Positions 25,155-35,212 of a DNA stretch of 64,000 nt are shown here, one piece after another. The notes below the pieces were generated by a model. The model did not search any database. It had not been told where the DNA came from and was given only the letters and a program-made list of their open reading frames with translations. Origin of the DNA: CAZQHK01 sp964593455 (lineage in GTDB: Bacteria > Muiribacteriota > CAYSPT01). How positions within the stretch are numbered: the first letter of the stretch is position 1; the number at the start of each line of letters is the position of its first letter. The stretch covers positions 33,953 to 97,952 of the forward strand of contig CAZQHK010000017.1 in the NCBI GenBank assembly GCA_964593455.1, in the 5' to 3' direction. The translations under genes were made by a program, and so were the position numbers.

Positions 25155-27716
25155 ATGACACGGGATGATACACGAACCGAGTGTAACAGGATACACGAAG
25201 TGTCACGGAGCAAAAAAAGCCGGCTAGTTTCTCTGTTTCTTTCGGTCTTTTCTTTTCTGCTGATCCTGGGACTTTCCCAAACCCGGTTCTTCGAGGATGT
25301 GGAGTTGCGCGCCTCCGATTTAAAGTTCAGACTGCGTCCCCGGATTCCGGTACGGGAAGATATCCTGATGATCGATATCGATGATGAAAGCCTGGAGCGG
25401 TTCGGTCGTTGGCCGTGGCCCCGCTCGGTTATGGCCCGTCTGGTTGACAGCCTGGATAGGCATGGCGCCAGGAATGTGTTTCTGGATATCGAGTTTATCG
25501 AACCATCCAGGTTATTGGTATCCGGAAGTCGTGACAAGGAATCAATCAATCGTGAGATAGGACGGCTTGAAGGAGATGTTGATAGGCTGCTGACCCAGGC
25601 GTTTGAGCTGGTGGAACGTGGACATTCGAAAGAAGCTGTTCTCCCCTCACTGACGGGCGAGAACGGGGAATTGAAGCTGCGGTTTAAGCGTCTGAAGGAG
25701 CTGTTTGACGGGGTAGTGGAAGATCCCGATCAAATTTTAGCCGAGTCGCTGAAGCAGGTCGGCAGCACGTATCTGACGTTTCATTTCACCGATCCGGGGG
25801 AGAAGGATAAAGATGATAATTTTTCCTCGGCCGGGCGCACCATGCTCTTGCGTCGTTTCAGCATACCCCGGTCGCAGCTGGGAGGATCACTGCCCGTACC
25901 TGCTACCGGAGATCTCGTGCCTGTCATTCCTTCGCTGACGGAGGCGGCCAGAGGAGCCGGGTTTGCCAATGCCAGCCCCGATCAGGACGGCACGTTTCGT
26001 CGCCTCCCCCTCTTTCTGCCCGACGCGGACAGGCTGGTTTTTCAGGGAGCGTTTCTGCTGGCCCTGGATCTCATGGGTGTGGCTCCCGAGACTCTCCGGT
26101 TATCCGGCTCTCAAACGCTCCTGCTGGATCGTGAAGGAGCCCCAGCTGTCCGGGTTCCACTCGACCGGCGGGGATTGTTCCTCATTAACTGGACCGGTGG
26201 ATGGAAGACGTTCAAGCATGTTTCCGCCGGCCAACTGCTGCTGTCGGATGAACTGCTCAGGCATCAGTGGGCGCTGCTTATCGAAGCGGATGATGGATAT
26301 CTTGGCGGCCGGCTGAGCCAGGAGGTTATGGTGCCGTTCTCCATGACAGCGCTTGAGCAAGCGAAAAAAATCGTCATCCCGGCACTGAGTGAACTGATCG
26401 AGCGTCTCCGGGAACAACGCAAATCGAGTCCCCGTTTTCAGGATAATCCGGAACTTTCCGCCCGGGCCTCCGCCAGGCTCGAAGCCTTGAAGTCGGTGGT
26501 GGCAACATTTGAAAAGATAGAGACCCAGCGGCTGAAATTGATTGATAACCTGCGCCGGAGCATTGCGGGAAGCGTCTGTTTCGTGGAACTATCCGCCAGC
26601 GGTACCACTGATATCGGGGTGACTCCTTTCGATGAAAAATATCCTATGGCGGGCACCCACGCCACTATCCTGAATTCGTTGCTCACGGAATCGTTTCTCA
26701 AAGAAACGCATCCCGGCTGGACCTGGCTGGCTTCCTTCATCATGGCCCTTATCCTGGGATGGACACTCCCGTTCCTGGGGTCCCGGGCCGCCACGGGAAT
26801 CGCTATTACATTGATGCTGGGATATGGGCTGGCCGGAGGCTTGCTGTTTTGGAAACCGGGACTGATGATTGGTACGGTAGCGCCTGTAATCACCGTGTTC
26901 CTGGCTTACACGCTGGTGACCGTCTATCAGCGGATATTGACGGTCAAGGCTTTTCGGCTCTACCGCCGGGAGAAACTGGTACTGGAACGGGACCTGGAGC
27001 TGGCCGAACGTATTCAACGCCGCCTGCGACCGTCATCATATCCTACCGCACCTGGTCTGGATGTGGCCGGCAGGACCCGTCCCGCCCGCTCGTTGGCCGG
27101 CGATTTCTACGCCTTCTTTCAACTGGGCGAGAAACGGGTGGCGTGCGCCATCGCCGACATTTCCGGCAAAGGTCTCGGCGCGGCGCTGTTGATGAACATG
27201 ATCAGAAGCGCCTTGAAAACTATAATCGCCACCACCGGCGACAACCCGGAAATCCTGGCTACGGTAAACCGTTTGGTCGGTAAAGAAGAAATCATTCAGG
27301 AGTCCAGTTTCGCCACCTGCCAGTACCTGACCTTTGATCTGCAAGAGATGAATTTGAGCTTCTCCAATGCCGGACACAACCCTATCCTGCTTTTCAGAAA
27401 AGGGGAACAGGGAAACCGGGAATTGTTCATCAGCGGTGTACCGATAGGAATCATTCAGGATTCCAAATACGAGCTGGTGGAAGAACCGCTTAAAGCCGGT
27501 GACATCCTGGTTTTGTTCACCGACGGTATTTCCGAAGCCCACGACCGTGACGATAACCAGTTCGGCATGGACCGTCTGAACGGGGTCGTCGCCGCCTCCC
27601 GGGACGGGACCGCCGAAGAGATACTGTCGGCTGTTTTTGACGCGGTGGACGAGTTTGCCAGCGGTACCAAACAATACGACGACATGACCGCCGTGGTATT
27701 CAAGATCAGGGAATAA
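25155..27716 (+). CDS. CHASE2 sensor / SpoIIE-type PP2C serine phosphatase
   Basis: 853 residues from ATG 25155; the longer open frame overlaps the amidohydrolase and is not used. A membrane anchor (about 22-41) leads into an extracytoplasmic CHASE2 domain (about 45-500: ASDLKFRLRP, DIDDESLERFGRWPWPRS). Three membrane helices follow (about 522-590). After a coiled linker (ERDLELAERIQRRLRP, about 612-628) the SpoIIE/RsbU phosphatase domain has the metal motifs LAGDFYAFF and ADISGKG (about 667) and the C-terminal FTDGISE and DDMTAVVF. Such proteins dephosphorylate anti-sigma-factor antagonists or STAS proteins. The STAS domain of the 12891-14777 protein is one conceivable target (inference). 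It lies 19 bases after the amidohydrolase paralogue. Confidence 0.9.
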   Translation: MTRDDTRTECNRIHEVSRSKKSRLVSLFLSVFSFLLILGLSQTRFFEDVELRASDLKFRLRPRIPVREDILMIDIDDESLERFGRWPWPRSVMARLVDSLDRHGARNVFLDIEFIEPSRLLVSGSRDKESINREIGRLEGDVDRLLTQAFELVERGHSKEAVLPSLTGENGELKLRFKRLKELFDGVVEDPDQILAESLKQVGSTYLTFHFTDPGEKDKDDNFSSAGRTMLLRRFSIPRSQLGGSLPVPATGDLVPVIPSLTEAARGAGFANASPDQDGTFRRLPLFLPDADRLVFQGAFLLALDLMGVAPETLRLSGSQTLLLDREGAPAVRVPLDRRGLFLINWTGGWKTFKHVSAGQLLLSDELLRHQWALLIEADDGYLGGRLSQEVMVPFSMTALEQAKKIVIPALSELIERLREQRKSSPRFQDNPELSARASARLEALKSVVATFEKIETQRLKLIDNLRRSIAGSVCFVELSASGTTDIGVTPFDEKYPMAGTHATILNSLLTESFLKETHPGWTWLASFIMALILGWTLPFLGSRAATGIAITLMLGYGLAGGLLFWKPGLMIGTVAPVITVFLAYTLVTVYQRILTVKAFRLYRREKLVLERDLELAERIQRRLRPSSYPTAPGLDVAGRTRPARSLAGDFYAFFQLGEKRVACAIADISGKGLGAALLMNMIRSALKTIIATTGDNPEILATVNRLVGKEEIIQESSFATCQYLTFDLQEMNLSFSNAGHNPILLFRKGEQGNRELFISGVPIGIIQDSKYELVEEPLKAGDILVLFTDGISEAHDRDDNQFGMDRLNGVVAASRDGTAEEILSAVFDAVDEFASGTKQYDDMTAVVFKIRE

Positions 27717-28196
27717 CTCTCAAACCCCAACCTTACTTTCCACGCTTCTTACTTCAATGTTTCTTCGTGACATGTTCGGGTCCCCGAGGTTTACGAAATG
27801 ATGTTAAAATTTTTTTAACGGACATTTCCGAGGAATTATTGGTTGCCCTGGAGCATGTCAAGGAACTTCCATGCGTCTATTGAAGGGACTTTTGGTAACT
27901 TACCCTTCGACCTCTAAGGTAAGGACCAGGCTCCAAGCATTGATGAGGATCACCTGGCCGTTGCCGCTGATGGTTGCCACCTGATCTTTTCGTAACAACA
28001 CTTTCCCACATTCCCTGTACCACTGCGGCCAAAAAAAGCCCGCTTTTTATGTATGCCTCCATTTTTTTCTTGCCGGTGCCTGCAGCAGCTAAGTATCATG
28101 GAGGTGAAGACAGGAGAGCATACTCGGAAAGCCCGTAGTCCAACTTGGCCGAAATGGAAAAGATCCTGTTCCCGGAGTAGGAGAAAGCAAGCCTCT
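27717..28196. other. Intergenic region of about 480 bases
   Basis: It separates the phosphatase from the next membrane protein. It contains an AT-only stem GTTAAAA/TTTTAAC near 27810-27830, which lacks the GC stem of a terminator. On the minus strand there is a short open stretch (about 28040-27900) without a start codon or ribosome binding site. No RNA family was recognised. Confidence 0.45.
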
Positions 28197-29186
28197 ATGT
28201 CCAGGTATGTGCACGGTGTGGTCTGGGTGTTTGGAATCCTGCTGGCTCTGGGGGCGCTCTTCTGGGTCAGCTGCTACTTCTGGGGAGCGTACTACTTCAT
28301 CAAGATCTACCACCGGACGCCGAATCTCAGGGTCGTCCCCGACCCGGAAATCCTGACCCTGGAAGAGGCTTCCCGGCCGGATACGATCAATTTCTTCTTT
28401 GATGGGTACTCCCTGGCGCTGCCATCTTCTTCGATCGAGGAGATATATCCCAATATCCATGAGGGGCGGGCCAACAGCGTTTCCATCTACTATCCCCATT
28501 GCCGGATACTGATGAGCAAGAAGGAAAAATTCAACGCGCCGGAAATCCTGGACGAGATAAAACAGGAGATTTCCAGGACGCATAATGTGGACGTGGATCA
28601 ATCACTGGAAGCAGCCAGGAAGTTTGCCCGGGTGTACCGCTCGAATTACGATTATTTCCGCCGCCTCGCCGGTGCTTCACCGGATCAGGCCCGTCTTTTC
28701 GCTGATAAGTACGACATGATCCTGCTGGCCCTGATGCTCAACATGAAAGCGATCCGGGTCAATGTTTCCGGGAATGGCTGGATTCGAGAGTTTAAAACAC
28801 CGAACACCAAAGGATTCTGGTGCCGGAACCAGGGAGATCCCAAACGGTCCACCGACGGCGTTGAGTTTTTCAAGGACGGGCACGATCAATACTATTTCGC
28901 CGTGGTATGGAGGCCCGCCGATAAAGCCACCGAACGATTTGTCCGGGAGATCATCGCCTCCATCCGGTTCGAGGCTCCTTCCGGGAAGGACGTGCGGCAG
29001 GCGCTCGCGACCTGGAAGAAACTCAAGAGGCCGGCGGGACGCCAGGCCAGCTTATCCCAGCTCATCGTTCTGGAGAAGAGGCTGCCTGAAAAGCTCTGCC
29101 GAAGACTGGAAAAAACCATGCGAGACGCCGGATCAAGCCATGCCTCCTCTTTTTCCGCCCGGGTGAATCACCATTTCAAGCAGTGA
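28197..29186 (+). CDS. Single-pass membrane protein of unknown function
   Basis: 329 residues from ATG 28197 (MSRYVHGV), with AGGAG about 12 bases upstream. The frame is open further up, but that part is Arg/Ser/Lys-rich, lacks a ribosome binding site and would put a basic tail before the anchor. The membrane segment (about 8-34) is followed by a soluble domain with PDTINFFFDGYSLALPSS (about 63) and a mixed alpha/beta pattern. The C-terminal 60 residues are basic and helical. I do not recognise a family. It is flanked by a candidate terminator and a MITE. Confidence 0.55.
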   Translation: MSRYVHGVVWVFGILLALGALFWVSCYFWGAYYFIKIYHRTPNLRVVPDPEILTLEEASRPDTINFFFDGYSLALPSSSIEEIYPNIHEGRANSVSIYYPHCRILMSKKEKFNAPEILDEIKQEISRTHNVDVDQSLEAARKFARVYRSNYDYFRRLAGASPDQARLFADKYDMILLALMLNMKAIRVNVSGNGWIREFKTPNTKGFWCRNQGDPKRSTDGVEFFKDGHDQYYFAVVWRPADKATERFVREIIASIRFEAPSGKDVRQALATWKKLKRPAGRQASLSQLIVLEKRLPEKLCRRLEKTMRDAGSSHASSFSARVNHHFKQ

Positions 29187-29200
29187 AGGCAGCTTCTATC

Positions 29201-29234
29201 TCCGGCAGCATGGCCGGACGTTTCCGCTTTTTGT
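29201..29234 (+). terminator. Possible intrinsic terminator
   Basis: A 6-bp stem TCCGGC/GCCGGA with a 6-base loop (29201-29218), followed after a short gap by a T-rich run, lies 15 bases downstream of the membrane protein's stop. Confidence 0.4.
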
Positions 29235-29274
29235 TATAGTAAATACATTATTGCGCCGCTCAAACGTATGGAAA

Positions 29275-29459
29275 GGGGTCAGGTCTTGCAAACACACATT
29301 TTTCAAAATTATTTTCCGTAAAGTGCTTATTAATAAGACATTAAGCAAGATTCATTACCATGTATGATTGAAAGACCTTAAAATACTTTCTATGTTCCTA
29401 GCTTAGAGGATAGATGAGAAATATTCACTTGAAAATGCACGTTTGCAAGACCTGACCCC
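29275..29459. mobile_element. MITE-like element of 185 bp with perfect 19-bp terminal inverted repeats
   Basis: GGGGTCAGGTCTTGCAAAC at 29275-29293 is repeated in inverse at 29441-29459, and the similarity extends a further 10 bases imperfectly on both sides. The interior is AT-rich and has no open frame. The GGGGTCAGGTCTTGC end resembles, from memory, ends found next to Y1/REP-associated transposases in many genomes. It lies 4 bases beyond the stop codon of the lipase gene. Confidence 0.8.
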
Positions 29460-29463
29460 ATAG

Positions 29464-31650
29464 TTACTGCCGCTCGGCAGTCCATGTTCCGGAACTCTCG
29501 TCGATAACCGTGGTGGTTATCCAGGTCCCGTTGTAGCTGAGGTTTTCGAAATCCCCGGTGAGTGAGCTTTCATCTTCGACAAAGTCGACTTCGAACACTT
29601 CCGGACCGGTGAAGTGGGCCGATCCCGACAGGTTGCACTGGATATGGTAGCCGTCGGTGATGACTCCGTTGGTCAAGATGCCGGAAAAAGTGCCGTTGTA
29701 GGTGTCTTCATCGATAATTTTTACGAAACTTCCGACGAAGGTGCCGGTTACCGTGTCGTTTACGAGTTCCACGGCGAACGTCACCGTTCCCTCGGCGTCA
29801 CCGTCGAAGGTACCGCTCCAGGTCCCGGCGGCCAGGTCTTCTCCCGCCCCGGTGGTGACCTCCAACGAAGTTGACTGAGAACCTTCGCCGTCCTCGTTGA
29901 CGGCGGCCACCGCGACGGTGTACACAGTGTCCGGTAACAGTCCGGTAAAGGTGGTGGAAGTCACGGGAGCCATAACTACCGTGTTGTACTCACCGTCCAG
30001 GTAAATCCAGTAACTGTCGGCATTTGATACTGACGACCAGGTCAGGGTGAACTGAAGGGCGTCGACAGCCCGGGCGAAAACTACCGCGGGCGCCGCAGGA
30101 AGAGCTTCGCCGCCGCTTTCAGAGACGATATTGCTCACGCCGGACAGCACCTGCTGCAGGATGACGCTGTCCTGGTAGATGTCGGCATGACTGTGGTTGG
30201 TGTAGGAGAGTGATTCTATCGAACGGTCCTGCATGGAAGCGCTATCGATTGTCACCCGGCCGTCGCTCTCGTATGCCCTGCCGTTCCATAGCCCGGAAAA
30301 GTCTTTCATGAGAGAATAGCCGAGTCCGTAGTCCGATATTTCGGAGCGGAACACGCCGGCCACTGCCAGGAGTTTGCCGGTGTGCAAACTGGCGTTGTTG
30401 AAGTCGAGCAGGGTATCGTTGACCCGCATCCCCATGTTCTGGACGGTGGTTGAAATGGCATTGTCGTAATTGTCCCAGCACAGGTCTCTGAACCCGGGAG
30501 TGTCGGCGGGAATTCGGTAGTTCGTGTAGTAAGTCAACAGGTTACCGGCCAGAGCCGGTAGATCGCCCAGGGATACGTGTTCTGAATCGAGCAGGTATTT
30601 AAAACTGGCCAGGATCGATCCGTGGTGAGGGGTTCCCAGCGTAATGACCTTTTTTACCTGATCTCCGAGACCGCTCTCCAGGGCCTGTCGTCCCACCAGC
30701 CCGCCCATACTGTGGGCTACCATGATGATGGAATCGGAATCTTTCAAGTAGTCATTTGCCTGTATGAGTTGGAGGAGCTCCTGCCCGTTGTGGGCAACTT
30801 CTTTCCAGGTGGGATAGATGAACTCGTACACCTGCAGGTTTCCCGTCAGGGGTTCCAATTCATTCTGCTGCAGCTTATCGTAGAAATTTTCCCAGACACG
30901 CTCTTTATAAAGAGAATACCAGGGACCCTGCTCGCCGGTTTCAAGTACGTACTCTTGCTCGTTGTATCCATGAATCAGGATGATCGGAATGCGGCCGTTA
31001 AGAGCGCCGTCGGCTATTTCGGTCCTGGTGGCGGTGTCGAAGCGGACCAATGATGCTTCCGGTACCAGCTGGTAACGGTCCTGGATGGAGAGCAGGGCGT
31101 AGGTGACCGAACTGCCGAAAGAGAAGAAATTGTCCACCGCCTGTATCTTCCCGGAAGAATCAGTGCCGCTGGAGGTGATGAACATGGGATATTCAACTCC
31201 GATGAACGTTTCACCGCCAATGGACAGAGTGCCTTTCCTGATAAGCAGCAGGTCGTCGCCATTAGTTGCGGAAAACGAAATGATAGGTGTCGCTGACGAC
31301 TGTGCCAGCCGTCGTGTCTGACCGGCTTGTTTGGCGGCGCCGTTTACCTCTACATGGATGGCGCTTCCGACCAGGGATCCCTGGGTGGCAAAAGCCGGTT
31401 CGGAGCCCAGGCTGGTGACGGTGACGGTAGCGCTGCTTCCAAAGGTATCGGCCGGGAAGGTGGCGGTAAAGTTTCCCAGGGGCACTTCACCTCCGTCGGT
31501 GTCTACGGTGCGAGATGTGGTGGTTCCAACTGCCGGTGCTTTATTGTTGGCCGGAAGATCGCTGAAGGTAATATCGCTGCCCCCGCCGCCGCAGCCGAAA
31601 ACGGCCAAACCGAGCAGTGTTATGACCGACAAAAGCGCAGTCTTTTTCAT
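29464..31650 (-). CDS. Lipoprotein alpha/beta-hydrolase (lipase-like) with fibronectin III domain
   Basis: 728 residues from ATG 31650 (MKKTALLS), with GGTGG about 9 bases upstream. The lipobox is VFGC followed by a Gly run (about 18-25). The hydrolase domain (about 210-480) shows the oxyanion segment ILIHGYNEQ (about 224) and the nucleophile elbow VAHSMGG (about 308). The catalytic Asp and His cannot be placed surely. A fibronectin III domain (about 530-610, with SNADSYWIYLDGEYN) and a beta-rich C-terminal domain (about 615-728) follow. A surface esterase or PGAP1-like lipase is likely. It starts 16 bases after the LRR lipoprotein gene in the same operon. Confidence 0.78.
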   Translation of the reverse strand: MKKTALLSVITLLGLAVFGCGGGGSDITFSDLPANNKAPAVGTTTSRTVDTDGGEVPLGNFTATFPADTFGSSATVTVTSLGSEPAFATQGSLVGSAIHVEVNGAAKQAGQTRRLAQSSATPIISFSATNGDDLLLIRKGTLSIGGETFIGVEYPMFITSSGTDSSGKIQAVDNFFSFGSSVTYALLSIQDRYQLVPEASLVRFDTATRTEIADGALNGRIPIILIHGYNEQEYVLETGEQGPWYSLYKERVWENFYDKLQQNELEPLTGNLQVYEFIYPTWKEVAHNGQELLQLIQANDYLKDSDSIIMVAHSMGGLVGRQALESGLGDQVKKVITLGTPHHGSILASFKYLLDSEHVSLGDLPALAGNLLTYYTNYRIPADTPGFRDLCWDNYDNAISTTVQNMGMRVNDTLLDFNNASLHTGKLLAVAGVFRSEISDYGLGYSLMKDFSGLWNGRAYESDGRVTIDSASMQDRSIESLSYTNHSHADIYQDSVILQQVLSGVSNIVSESGGEALPAAPAVVFARAVDALQFTLTWSSVSNADSYWIYLDGEYNTVVMAPVTSTTFTGLLPDTVYTVAVAAVNEDGEGSQSTSLEVTTGAGEDLAAGTWSGTFDGDAEGTVTFAVELVNDTVTGTFVGSFVKIIDEDTYNGTFSGILTNGVITDGYHIQCNLSGSAHFTGPEVFEVDFVEDESSLTGDFENLSYNGTWITTTVIDESSGTWTAERQ

Positions 31651-31666
31651 CAGCTCTTTCCACCTT

Positions 31667-34600
31667 TTAAAGAGACACATCATGTGTCACCGTTACCCCT
31701 CTGGCTTCAAGTGTCTGGATATTCGCCAGGTCGCCCGCGTCAAGGAGATTTCCAGTCAGGGTCACCGAGTCGCCCGCTCCTAAGCCGGGGTTCAGGACCA
31801 GGAGGCCGATATCGCTGACCTGGTTGCCGGTGAGCACCAGTTCCTGTAATAGGAAGAGGTTCTGAAGGGCGAAAAGATCGCTAACCTGGTTGCCTCCCAA
31901 ACCGAGGGCTATGAGAGTGGTCAGGCTTTGAATGGCTGAGATATCACTGATCTGGTTATCGCCCAATTCAAGACCGGTCACGGTGGGAAGATCAAAAAAT
32001 GAAGAGATATCGGTAATCTCGTTGTCCGACAGGTCTACCGCCAGCAGGGTGGTCAGGTAGCTGAGTTTCGAGATATCGGTAATCTCGTTATTGGATAAAT
32101 CGAGCGCTGTCAAACCGGTACAGAATTCGAGCCCGGAGATACTGCCGATCCCTTCACTCGAAGCCGTCAGTGTCGTCAGTCCGGCCAGGTCGCTGTGCAA
32201 AATATCTCCGGAAGGTTTACTTATGGCGTCGCGGACAGCCTGTTCGAGGTTACTGTCGGTGAATGAGACGGCCAGCGTAACCACGACCCCGTTCTCTTCC
32301 AGCGTTGCGATACCGGGCAAGTCATCCGGGTCCAAAAGGTTGTCCGAAAGCACGACGGTATCCCCGGTACCAAGACCATAATTGATCACCAGCGGGGTGA
32401 TATCGTCGATCAGGTTTTTAGACAGATCAAGCGTCACCAGGGATGTGCAAAATTGGAGGGAAGTGATGTCGCTCACCTGGTTATCCGACAGGTTCAGGAT
32501 TACCAGGCCGGTACAGTATTCCAGACCGGAGAGGTCGCTGACGCTGGTAGATGAAACGCTGAGAGATACCAGACCAGCCAGGTCGCTCTGCAGGATATCT
32601 CCGCTGGGTTTTGACAGGGCGCTTCTCACGCCGGCTTCCAGGTTGGCGTCGTTAAAGGTGACCGCCTGCTCTCCACCGCTGACATCGTGGTTGACGGTGA
32701 CCCCCCGGGCGGTGAGGGCCAGTATGTCGGTTAAATCAGCTGATTCGAGCTGGTTACCGGTCAGGGTCACCGTGCTGCCGACGCCCAGTCCGGTGTTCAC
32801 CACCAGCGCTTCGATATCGGACACCTGGTTATCGGTCAGGTCGAGAGTGATCAAAGCCGTACAGGACTGGAGTGGGCTGATGTCGGTAACCAGATTGTCC
32901 GACAGGTCGAGGTCGGTGAGTGCGGTACAGTACTCGAGTCCGGAGATGTCAGCTATACCGGAGGATGAAGCGTCCAGGGATGTCAAACCGGCCAGGTCGC
33001 TGACCATGATATCTCCGGTCGGTTTTGACAGGGCGCTTCGAACGGCGGCTTCCAGGTTGGCGTCGTCGAAAGTGACCGCCTGGTCGCCGGTTATGTTGTG
33101 AAGCACTAATACTCCCCTGGCCTCAAGCGTCTGGATATCGGCCAGGTCGCCGGCATCGACCTGGGAGTTGGTCAGGTTGACCAGATCGCCGGAGTTTATT
33201 CCGGTATTGTTCACGAGCGGGGTGATATCCGCCACCTGCGTGTTGTTGAGGCCGAGTATGACCAGGTTGGGCAGATTCTCCAGGGCCGAGATGTCGCTGA
33301 CCGGATTGTTAAAAAGGCTCAAACCGGTCAAGGTGGTGATGTCGGCCAGTGCTTCGATATCGGTCACCTGGTTGTGGGCCAGTTCGAGCACTCCCAGGAC
33401 GGGACATTGCTCCAAACCGGTCAGGTCGGAGATGGAGCTCGAGGTGGCATCCAGGGAAGACAGGGCCGCCAGATCGACATCGAAGATGTCTCCCGTGGCC
33501 TTTGAGATCGTCTCCCGTATCTTCTGCTCGAGCCCGGAATCGGGAAACACTACGAGCAGTCCGCCGCCACCGATGGAATGGGTAATGGTCGCTCCCAGGG
33601 TTTCTATCGACAGGATGTCTGTCAGGTCGTTTTCATCGAGCGAATTATTGACCAGGTTGATCGTGTCGCCGGCGCCGAGTCCGGTATTGTCTACCAGGGG
33701 TGAAATATCAGTGATCTGGTTGTTTGATATGTCAAGTGACACGAGGTCCGTGAGATTTTCCAGAACTGAAATGTCGGTGATCCGGTTGTTTGAGAGACCG
33801 AGTCCCAACAGATTAACACAGCCGGCCAAAGGAGAGATATCGGTGATCTGGTTGTCGGACAGATCGAGTCCCAGCAACGCCGTACAGTATTCCAGCCCGC
33901 TGATATCGGTGATACCGGCGTCGGTGACTACCACGCTGGTCAAGAGCAGAAGATCATTTTCGGTCACGTTACCGGTTGGAATCGCCAATTGGTCCCGGAT
34001 GGCTTGTTCTAGGGCCGACTCCGCGAACGTCACTACCTCGTTGATGTCGATATCCTGGGCGATCGTGACGTTTCTTGCTTCCAGTGCTTCGACGTCGGCT
34101 AAATCGTCTTCGTCAAGCGAGTTGCCGGTCAGGTCGATAGCGTTCAAGGTGCCGAGGCCGGTGTTGTTTACCAGGGGGGTGATGTCGGTGATCAGGTTGT
34201 CGGCCAGGTTTATGGTGGCCAGATTGATCAGATTCTCAAGTATTGAAATATCGTTTATTTGATTGTCCGATAGGTTTAGATTGATCAAGGCCGTGCAATA
34301 TTCCAGCCCGGTAAGGTCGCTGATATCGGATGAAGAAGCATCGAGATCGCCCAGGGCCGCCAAATCGCTGACCGAGATGTCTCCAGTGGGAATTCCCAGG
34401 GCGGTTCTCAGTGCCTGCTGGAGGCTGCTGTCGGGTATTAAAACTGCGGGATCGGGATCGATCGTGGTCACGCTGACCTCGTTGCCGCCCGCGGTCCACC
34501 CCGACAGTCCAACCACAAAAACTCTGAAATAATACGTCGTGTCAAATTCCAGTCCGGATATTCTCCGGCTGGTAGTAGTGTTGGTGGTAATGGTATCTAA

Positions 34601-35173
34601 CAGTGTAGACGATTCGGTCACCCCCGGTTCGGTGGCGCGGTAGATCCGGTAGCTTCCGAAATATGTTTCCGTGCTCCTGGTCCAGGCCAGATCGACATTG
34701 GAACCGGAGGAATAATCGCCCACGGAGAGAGTGACTGTATCAGGCCCGGTAGAAGTCAGAACGAGGTCGGTCTGGGCGATCTCTCCCGGTTTCAGATCGA
34801 CGGTGGTGGAAGCCTGGAACAGGGGCACCGAATTGGAAGAGTAGACGATGATTTGAAGCAGGAGTCCGGCAGCCGGCGCCAGGCTGTCTAAAAAGATGGT
34901 CCCCCGGCCGTTTGTAACCGGGAAGCTTTGCTGGATGGTTTTATACTCGCTGCCACTGAGTCTGACCGTGACGCTGGTCACATCGGATACGGACGGGGCT
35001 TTACGAATTTCCAACGTTGGCCGGGTTTTCCCGGCTGCGGAAGGCAGCTTGACCTTGATACTGAGCCCGGCGGTCTGAGACAGCCCGAGTACGGAACCTC
35101 CTCCTCCCCCGCATCCGGCGATACAGGCGCCGGTCAGGGCCAGGAGCGTTATCAGGATTACCGTGTTTCTCAT
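31667..35173 (-). CDS. Giant lipoprotein with fibronectin III domain and six internalin-like LRR modules
   Basis: 1168 residues from ATG 35173 (MRNTVILI), with GAGGA about 8 bases upstream. The lipobox is IAGC followed by five Gly (about 18-26). A carbohydrate-type beta domain and a fibronectin III domain (about 145-240) precede six modules of about 100-190 residues. Each opens with a pattern like FxDSxLEQAIRDALSKPTGD, then S-D-L-A-x-L, two to five LRRs of the NQITDISPL type and a closing LVxNTGLG...LDxxDLxDIxxLEARGV. Modules 4, 5 and 6 are especially similar, pointing to recent internal duplication. It probably mediates surface protein binding. It is preceded 39 bases upstream by the FecR-domain gene and followed by the lipase. 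Confidence 0.82.
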   Translation of the reverse strand: MRNTVILITLLALTGACIAGCGGGGGSVLGLSQTAGLSIKVKLPSAAGKTRPTLEIRKAPSVSDVTSVTVRLSGSEYKTIQQSFPVTNGRGTIFLDSLAPAAGLLLQIIVYSSNSVPLFQASTTVDLKPGEIAQTDLVLTSTGPDTVTLSVGDYSSGSNVDLAWTRSTETYFGSYRIYRATEPGVTESSTLLDTITTNTTTSRRISGLEFDTTYYFRVFVVGLSGWTAGGNEVSVTTIDPDPAVLIPDSSLQQALRTALGIPTGDISVSDLAALGDLDASSSDISDLTGLEYCTALINLNLSDNQINDISILENLINLATINLADNLITDITPLVNNTGLGTLNAIDLTGNSLDEDDLADVEALEARNVTIAQDIDINEVVTFAESALEQAIRDQLAIPTGNVTENDLLLLTSVVVTDAGITDISGLEYCTALLGLDLSDNQITDISPLAGCVNLLGLGLSNNRITDISVLENLTDLVSLDISNNQITDISPLVDNTGLGAGDTINLVNNSLDENDLTDILSIETLGATITHSIGGGGLLVVFPDSGLEQKIRETISKATGDIFDVDLAALSSLDATSSSISDLTGLEQCPVLGVLELAHNQVTDIEALADITTLTGLSLFNNPVSDISALENLPNLVILGLNNTQVADITPLVNNTGINSGDLVNLTNSQVDAGDLADIQTLEARGVLVLHNITGDQAVTFDDANLEAAVRSALSKPTGDIMVSDLAGLTSLDASSSGIADISGLEYCTALTDLDLSDNLVTDISPLQSCTALITLDLTDNQVSDIEALVVNTGLGVGSTVTLTGNQLESADLTDILALTARGVTVNHDVSGGEQAVTFNDANLEAGVRSALSKPSGDILQSDLAGLVSLSVSSTSVSDLSGLEYCTGLVILNLSDNQVSDITSLQFCTSLVTLDLSKNLIDDITPLVINYGLGTGDTVVLSDNLLDPDDLPGIATLEENGVVVTLAVSFTDSNLEQAVRDAISKPSGDILHSDLAGLTTLTASSEGIGSISGLEFCTGLTALDLSNNEITDISKLSYLTTLLAVDLSDNEITDISSFFDLPTVTGLELGDNQISDISAIQSLTTLIALGLGGNQVSDLFALQNLFLLQELVLTGNQVSDIGLLVLNPGLGAGDSVTLTGNLLDAGDLANIQTLEARGVTVTHDVSL

Positions 35174-35212
35174 CAGTGGTTCCTCTTCGGCCATAGCCGT
35201 CTAAAAGATCTC

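Noticed and set aside
27810..27832. GTTAAAA/TTTTAAC stem as a terminator of the phosphatase gene
   Set aside because: The stem is AT-only and therefore too weak for an intrinsic terminator.
27899..28045. Short minus-strand open stretch ending LVLTLEVEG
   Set aside because: It reads like protein but has no start codon, no ribosome binding site and no recognised relative; it could be a remnant.
33168..34262. Long open frame of 364 codons opposite the LRR lipoprotein
   Set aside because: It mirrors the repetitive coding of the LRR modules and encodes Ser/Arg-rich repeats without a fold; no ribosome binding site.
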